Made by a program: the position numbers and the translations under genes
Part shown: in pieces, positions 5,455-8,334 of the stretch
Layout of the letters: each line of letters starts with the position of its first letter
Position numbering within the stretch: position 1 is the stretch's first letter
Source: RGIG2041 sp045532715
Lineage (GTDB): Bacteria > Bacillota > Clostridia > UBA1381 > UMGS1253
Reading direction: 5' to 3'
Length of the DNA stretch: 8,334 nt
Assembly: GCA_045532715.1 (NCBI GenBank)
Contig: JAZSGM010000130.1
Location: forward strand, 1-8,334
Notes under the pieces: generated by a model
The model's database searches: none
The model's input: only the letters and a program-made list of their open reading frames with translations
Told to the model about the DNA's origin: nothing

Positions 5455-7047
5455 ATGATGGAGAATAGAGATAGAATTGTTAAAATTCTTGCGGAAAAAC
5501 CGCAGTATAGAGAGTGTCTTTTTTCGAGGGGATATTTTATTACTGAGGATACTGCCATTTGCGGCGAGGACTATCCGTTTTACGGTGAGTGGAAGCAGGA
5601 GACGATTCAAAAGTATACGGTTTATGTGCATAAAGATCAGGATTTTTATGTGTATCAAAAAAACGGCGTTTCCTTTTTGCTTATAGGTCATGCATACAAC
5701 CCGTTTAATGAGGTGTATGACGAAAATGCATTGCTTGCGTTGATGGCAGATGCATACTTTGAAGATAAGAACACTGTTTTTGAACACATCAATGCATGGA
5801 CAGGTATTTACTGCGTTTTTGTGTTTGATGAGGATGTTGTCGGTGTGCAGGATTGCGCAGGCATCAAGGCACTTTATTACGGCAAGCCGAACGGAAAGGT
5901 TTGCTTTACGTCGCATCCGCAGCTTGTGGCGGATTTGTACGCATTGGAGATGGATCCGTTTGTTAAAAAGTTGGTTTCCAACAGGTTTTACAACATCGGC
6001 AACCGCTATCTGCCGGGTGACTTGTCACCGTTTACGGAATTGAAGCGTATTGGTGCCAATGTTTATTTGAAATATACACAAGAAAACGATGCTTTTGGCG
6101 TGCACCGTTTTTATCCGACGATGGCACATCCGGAAGTGACTACGCAGGAAGAATATGATGCAGCCATTAAAGAAGTGCATCGTGTTTTAAATAAAAATAT
6201 TGAGTTGGCGGCGAAAAAATGGCCGAATTCTGCGATTTCTTTGTCCGGCGGTACGGACAGCAAGACAACACTTGCGTGCGCCAACGGACTGTATGACAAG
6301 TTTAAGTTTTTCAGCTTCCAATCCAAGGATACAGAAGTAACGGATTCGCTTGCAGCCAGAGAAATTTGTAATAAAATTGGGCTTCAGCATGACATTTATG
6401 AGATTCCTGCAAATAACGAGGAAATTGAGGATTTTGAGGAATTGAAGGCAATTATCGTGCACTCTTATGGTTATGTAAGAGGGCTTGCTGACCGCGAAAT
6501 CAGAAAGCATATTGTTTTATATAGACTCAATGATTTTGAAACTGAGGTGAAGTCCTGGATCTCCGAAATCGTGCGTGTATTCTTTGAAAGAAAGTACGGT
6601 ATGAAATTTCCGAAAAAGCTGTCAGCAAGACATTTCAGCGTTTTCCAAACCAGATATTTTGCATCACCGGGGTTGCTTCATAAGTCGGACAAAATCTATA
6701 AAGCATATATGAAGAAGTTTGACTTAGAGCAGGCAAAATTCAATTTTGAGCATACGGATTTGTATTATTGGGAAGTGCGTATGAGCAGTTGGGGTATGAT
6801 GGTTACGCAGTCGTTAGATATTTGCCACAGAATCACGTTTCCATTTAACAACCGCAGGCTGGTAGATTTGTTTTTGAGCTTGCCGCGCGAAGCGAGAAAG
6901 ACCGACAAAGTGCATAACGACATCATCAAGCTTGCTAACGAAGGGATTTACGATGCGGATATCCATATTTTAAATAACTATTTCCATTCGGGAAGAATAT
7001 GGATGGAAAAGCTGTATTTGTGGTATCGCACAATGTTAAAAAAATAA
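5455..7047 (+). CDS. Asparagine-synthetase-like PP-loop amide ligase with degenerate glutaminase domain
   Basis: This 530-residue protein has the two-domain layout of AsnB. Residues about 60-170 keep the core pattern of the class II glutaminase domain (IKALYYGKPNGKVCFTSH, 137-154, like the FGxKPLYY...FASE stretch), but there is no Cys at position 2 and the first 50 residues do not match the usual MCGI start. The linker around 185-203 (LPGD, then LKRIGANVYL) fits the family. The synthetase domain has the PP-loop Ser264-Gly-Gly-Thr-Asp-Ser269, which binds ATP to adenylate a carboxylate, and a clear C-terminal helix region, 443-477, ending FNNRRLVDLFLSLP. The canonical SGEGxDE loop is not seen; KSWISEI (366-372) may stand in its place. 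The same loss of the Cys occurs in beta-lactam synthetases, which do not use glutamine. Lying between tviB and the epimerase, it probably amidates or conjugates a uronic acid, compare WbpS of Pseudomonas O6. The substrate is an inference. ATG 5458 is an alternative start. The gene ends with tandem stops TAA TAG. Confidence 0.85.
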   Translation: MMENRDRIVKILAEKPQYRECLFSRGYFITEDTAICGEDYPFYGEWKQETIQKYTVYVHKDQDFYVYQKNGVSFLLIGHAYNPFNEVYDENALLALMADAYFEDKNTVFEHINAWTGIYCVFVFDEDVVGVQDCAGIKALYYGKPNGKVCFTSHPQLVADLYALEMDPFVKKLVSNRFYNIGNRYLPGDLSPFTELKRIGANVYLKYTQENDAFGVHRFYPTMAHPEVTTQEEYDAAIKEVHRVLNKNIELAAKKWPNSAISLSGGTDSKTTLACANGLYDKFKFFSFQSKDTEVTDSLAAREICNKIGLQHDIYEIPANNEEIEDFEELKAIIVHSYGYVRGLADREIRKHIVLYRLNDFETEVKSWISEIVRVFFERKYGMKFPKKLSARHFSVFQTRYFASPGLLHKSDKIYKAYMKKFDLEQAKFNFEHTDLYYWEVRMSSWGMMVTQSLDICHRITFPFNNRRLVDLFLSLPREARKTDKVHNDIIKLANEGIYDADIHILNNYFHSGRIWMEKLYLWYRTMLKK

Positions 7048-7065
7048 TAGAATGCTGGTGAAAAA

Positions 7066-8040
7066 ATGGGATATAAAGATTTGAAGTTTCCGGAAAACAC
7101 ATTGTTTTTGGTCACAGGCGGTGCCGGGTTTATTGGCTCGAACCTGTGTGAGGCGATTTTAAATTTGGGTTATAAGGTTCGTTGTTTAGATGACCTTTCG
7201 ACCGGAAAACAAAAGAATGTAGATATGTTTTTAGATAACCTGAATTATGAGTTTGTCAAGGGGGATATTAAAGACTACGATACGTGCATAAAAGCTTGTG
7301 AGGGCGTAGACTTTGTACTCAACCAGGCAGCGTGGGGCAGTGTGCCGCGCAGCATTGAAATGCCGTTGTTTTATTGTAAAAATAATATCGACGGTACGCT
7401 CAATATGCTTGAAGCCGCGCGTCAGTGCGGCGTAAAGAAATTTGTTTATGCTTCCAGCTCCAGTGTGTATGGCGATGAGCCGAATCTGCCGAAAACCGAG
7501 GGCAGGGAAGGCAATATCCTTTCGCCGTATGCCCTTACAAAGCGTTGCGATGAAGAGTGGGCAAAGCAGTATACGCGTCACTACGGCTTAGATACATACG
7601 GACTGCGTTACTTTAATGTATTCGGTCGCAGACAAGACCCGAACGGAGCGTATGCAGCTGTAATTCCGAAATTTATTATGCAGCTGATGAAAGACGAGCA
7701 GCCGACGATTAACGGCGACGGTAAACAGAGTCGTGACTTTACTTATATTGAAAACGTTATTGAAGCGAATTTAAAAGCGTGCCTTGCACCGCACGAGGCG
7801 GCAGGTGAGGCATTTAACGTTGCTTACGGTGGCAGAGAATATCTGATTGATATTTATTATGCACTCACTAAGGCACTCGGTAAGGAGATTGAGCCGAATT
7901 TCGGACCGGACCGCAAGGGCGACATCAAGCATTCCAATGCGGACATTTCCAAAGCGAGAAACTTGCTTGGTTATGAACCGGATTATAATTTTGAGCGTGG
8001 TCTGAATGAAGCGATTGCATGGTATAAGGAGAATTTATAA
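7066..8040 (+). CDS. tviC: UDP-HexNAc(A) 4-epimerase, TviC/WbpP type
   Basis: This NAD-dependent short-chain epimerase inverts C4 of a UDP-HexNAc or its uronate (GlcNAc/GalNAc series). It has 324 residues. The Rossmann loop is TGGAGFIGSN (17-26). The catalytic Ser cluster lies at 130-133, and Tyr155-x3-Lys159 is in SPYALTK. GDIKD (66-70) and LRYFNVFGRRQDPNGAY are typical of the TviC/WbpP/WbgU branch. The branch motif HQAALGSVPRS appears as NQAAWGSVPRS (86-96), with two changes in a stretch that lines the active site. NGDGKQSRDF and YIENVIEAN complete the sugar-nucleotide domain. With tviB two genes upstream, the pair would yield UDP-GalNAcA from UDP-GlcNAc, in the order seen for Vi antigen. 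Whether it acts before oxidation (WbpP-like) or after it (TviC-like) cannot be told, so the symbol is by similarity and context. The start is preceded by GGTG at 5 bases. Confidence 0.93.
   Translation: MGYKDLKFPENTLFLVTGGAGFIGSNLCEAILNLGYKVRCLDDLSTGKQKNVDMFLDNLNYEFVKGDIKDYDTCIKACEGVDFVLNQAAWGSVPRSIEMPLFYCKNNIDGTLNMLEAARQCGVKKFVYASSSSVYGDEPNLPKTEGREGNILSPYALTKRCDEEWAKQYTRHYGLDTYGLRYFNVFGRRQDPNGAYAAVIPKFIMQLMKDEQPTINGDGKQSRDFTYIENVIEANLKACLAPHEAAGEAFNVAYGGREYLIDIYYALTKALGKEIEPNFGPDRKGDIKHSNADISKARNLLGYEPDYNFERGLNEAIAWYKENL
8026..8031 (+). promoter_or_regulatory. Ribosome binding site of the last gene, inside the epimerase coding end
   Basis: AAGGAG lies within the final codons of the epimerase and ends 11 bases before ATG 8043, slightly long but usable. 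It links translation of the two genes and supports the partial gene at the window end. Confidence 0.6.
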
Positions 8041-8042
8041 TC

Positions 8043-8334
8043 ATGATTGATTTAAGAAAAATTTTCGGGAGAAATTTTCGGGGTAGGGTCATGTATGCTC
8101 TTTCCTTTCTGCCGGACAAGCTATATTTGAGATTGTTTTATTTTTCGACAACCGGAAGGTGGATTAATTTTAAAAAGCCAAAAGGCTTTAACGAGAAACT
8201 GCAGTGGCTCAAGGTCAATGACCGCCATTGGGAATACGGCAAGCTCGTCGATAAGCTCGCTGTGCGTGACCACATTAAAGAAGTATTGGGCGAAGAATAC
8301 CTATTTCCGCTGCTTGGCAGCTGGGAAAGCTTCG
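8043..8334 (+). CDS. TupA-like ATP-grasp protein, N-terminal part; continues past window
   Basis: Ninety-seven codons plus one base are open to the window end. The start MIDLRKIFGR is basic. From about residue 41 the sequence follows the TupA-like ATP-grasp family N-terminus: KPKGFNEKLQWLK (45-57), then KLVDKLAVRDHI (67-78), then GEEYLFPLLGSWESF (83-97). Members are found in glycan clusters of Firmicutes and are named after the tup locus for teichuronopeptide of alkaliphilic Bacillus. The ATP-grasp core and its metal and ATP ligands are beyond the window, so activity cannot be judged. ATP-grasp enzymes make amide or similar bonds through acyl phosphates, though many of these genes are annotated as glycosyltransferases. 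It starts 2 bases after the epimerase stop and is clearly part of the operon. Confidence 0.82.
   Translation, partial: MIDLRKIFGRNFRGRVMYALSFLPDKLYLRLFYFSTTGRWINFKKPKGFNEKLQWLKVNDRHWEYGKLVDKLAVRDHIKEVLGEEYLFPLLGSWESF

Larger units (their letters stand above)
520..8334 (+). other. Acidic surface-glycan operon (first eight genes)
   Basis: All eight genes after the promoter run in one direction with gaps of 10, 14, 2, 11, 14, 18 and 2 bases between chosen starts and stops. Several Shine-Dalgarno sequences overlap the upstream stop. No hairpin followed by a T run was seen between them. Content is lipid-carrier priming, a glycosyltransferase, nucleotide-sugar uronate synthesis and carboxylate-modifying enzymes. 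Polymerase and flippase genes are not yet reached. Confidence 0.8.

Noticed and set aside
5425..5916. 163-codon minus-strand frame opposite the AsnB-like gene
   Set aside because: Its sequence is Ile/Leu/Arg-rich with no recognisable domain and it mirrors a gene with clear family motifs, so it is a shadow frame.
7045..7050. Tandem stops TAA TAG as a sign of gene decay in the AsnB-like gene
   Set aside because: The protein is intact in both domains and the stops are at its natural end; double stops are common.

Overview
The window is a stretch of a Gram-positive, Firmicutes-like (probably clostridial) chromosome of moderate GC. The case for this is purine-rich Shine-Dalgarno sequences before most genes, one near-consensus vegetative promoter, short or absent intergenic gaps, and protein families typical of Firmicutes surface-polysaccharide clusters. 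The taxon is an inference; no marker gene fixes it. Everything supportable lies on the + strand.

Layout: (1) positions 1-516 hold the 3' part of nfo (endonuclease IV), a DNA-repair gene at the left flank. (2) Positions 517-621 form the only real intergenic gap. It holds a strong sigma-A type promoter, a second possible extended -10 promoter, a small AT-rich inverted repeat and the first ribosome binding site. (3) Positions 622-8334 hold eight co-directional genes with gaps of about 2-18 bases, read as one operon that continues past the window: a PglC-like phosphoglycosyl transferase, an HpcH/HpaI-type aldolase, a D-2-hydroxyacid dehydrogenase, a GT4 glycosyltransferase, a TviB-type UDP-HexNAc 6-dehydrogenase, an asparagine-synthetase-like PP-loop enzyme, a TviC/WbpP-type UDP-HexNAc(A) 4-epimerase, and the start of a TupA-like ATP-grasp protein.

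Proposed joint role: this is the early part of a surface glycan (capsule, exopolysaccharide or teichuronic-acid-like) locus. The phosphoglycosyl transferase would load the first sugar phosphate on undecaprenyl phosphate and the GT4 enzyme would add the next sugar. TviB plus the epimerase would supply UDP-GlcNAcA/UDP-GalNAcA, giving an acidic polymer as in the Vi pathway. The unusual part is the rest. An AsnB-family enzyme without the usual glutaminase cysteine lies between the two uronate genes, and a TupA-family ATP-grasp gene follows. Both families activate carboxylates with ATP, so the uronic acid may be amide-modified, for example with an amino acid or amine. The aldolase/dehydrogenase pair may make a hydroxy-acid or related precursor for the same glycan. 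These last two points are inference.

Flippase, polymerase, chain-length regulator and further glycosyltransferase genes are not in the window and would be expected downstream. No tRNA, rRNA, CRISPR, insertion sequence or convincing factor-independent terminator was seen.
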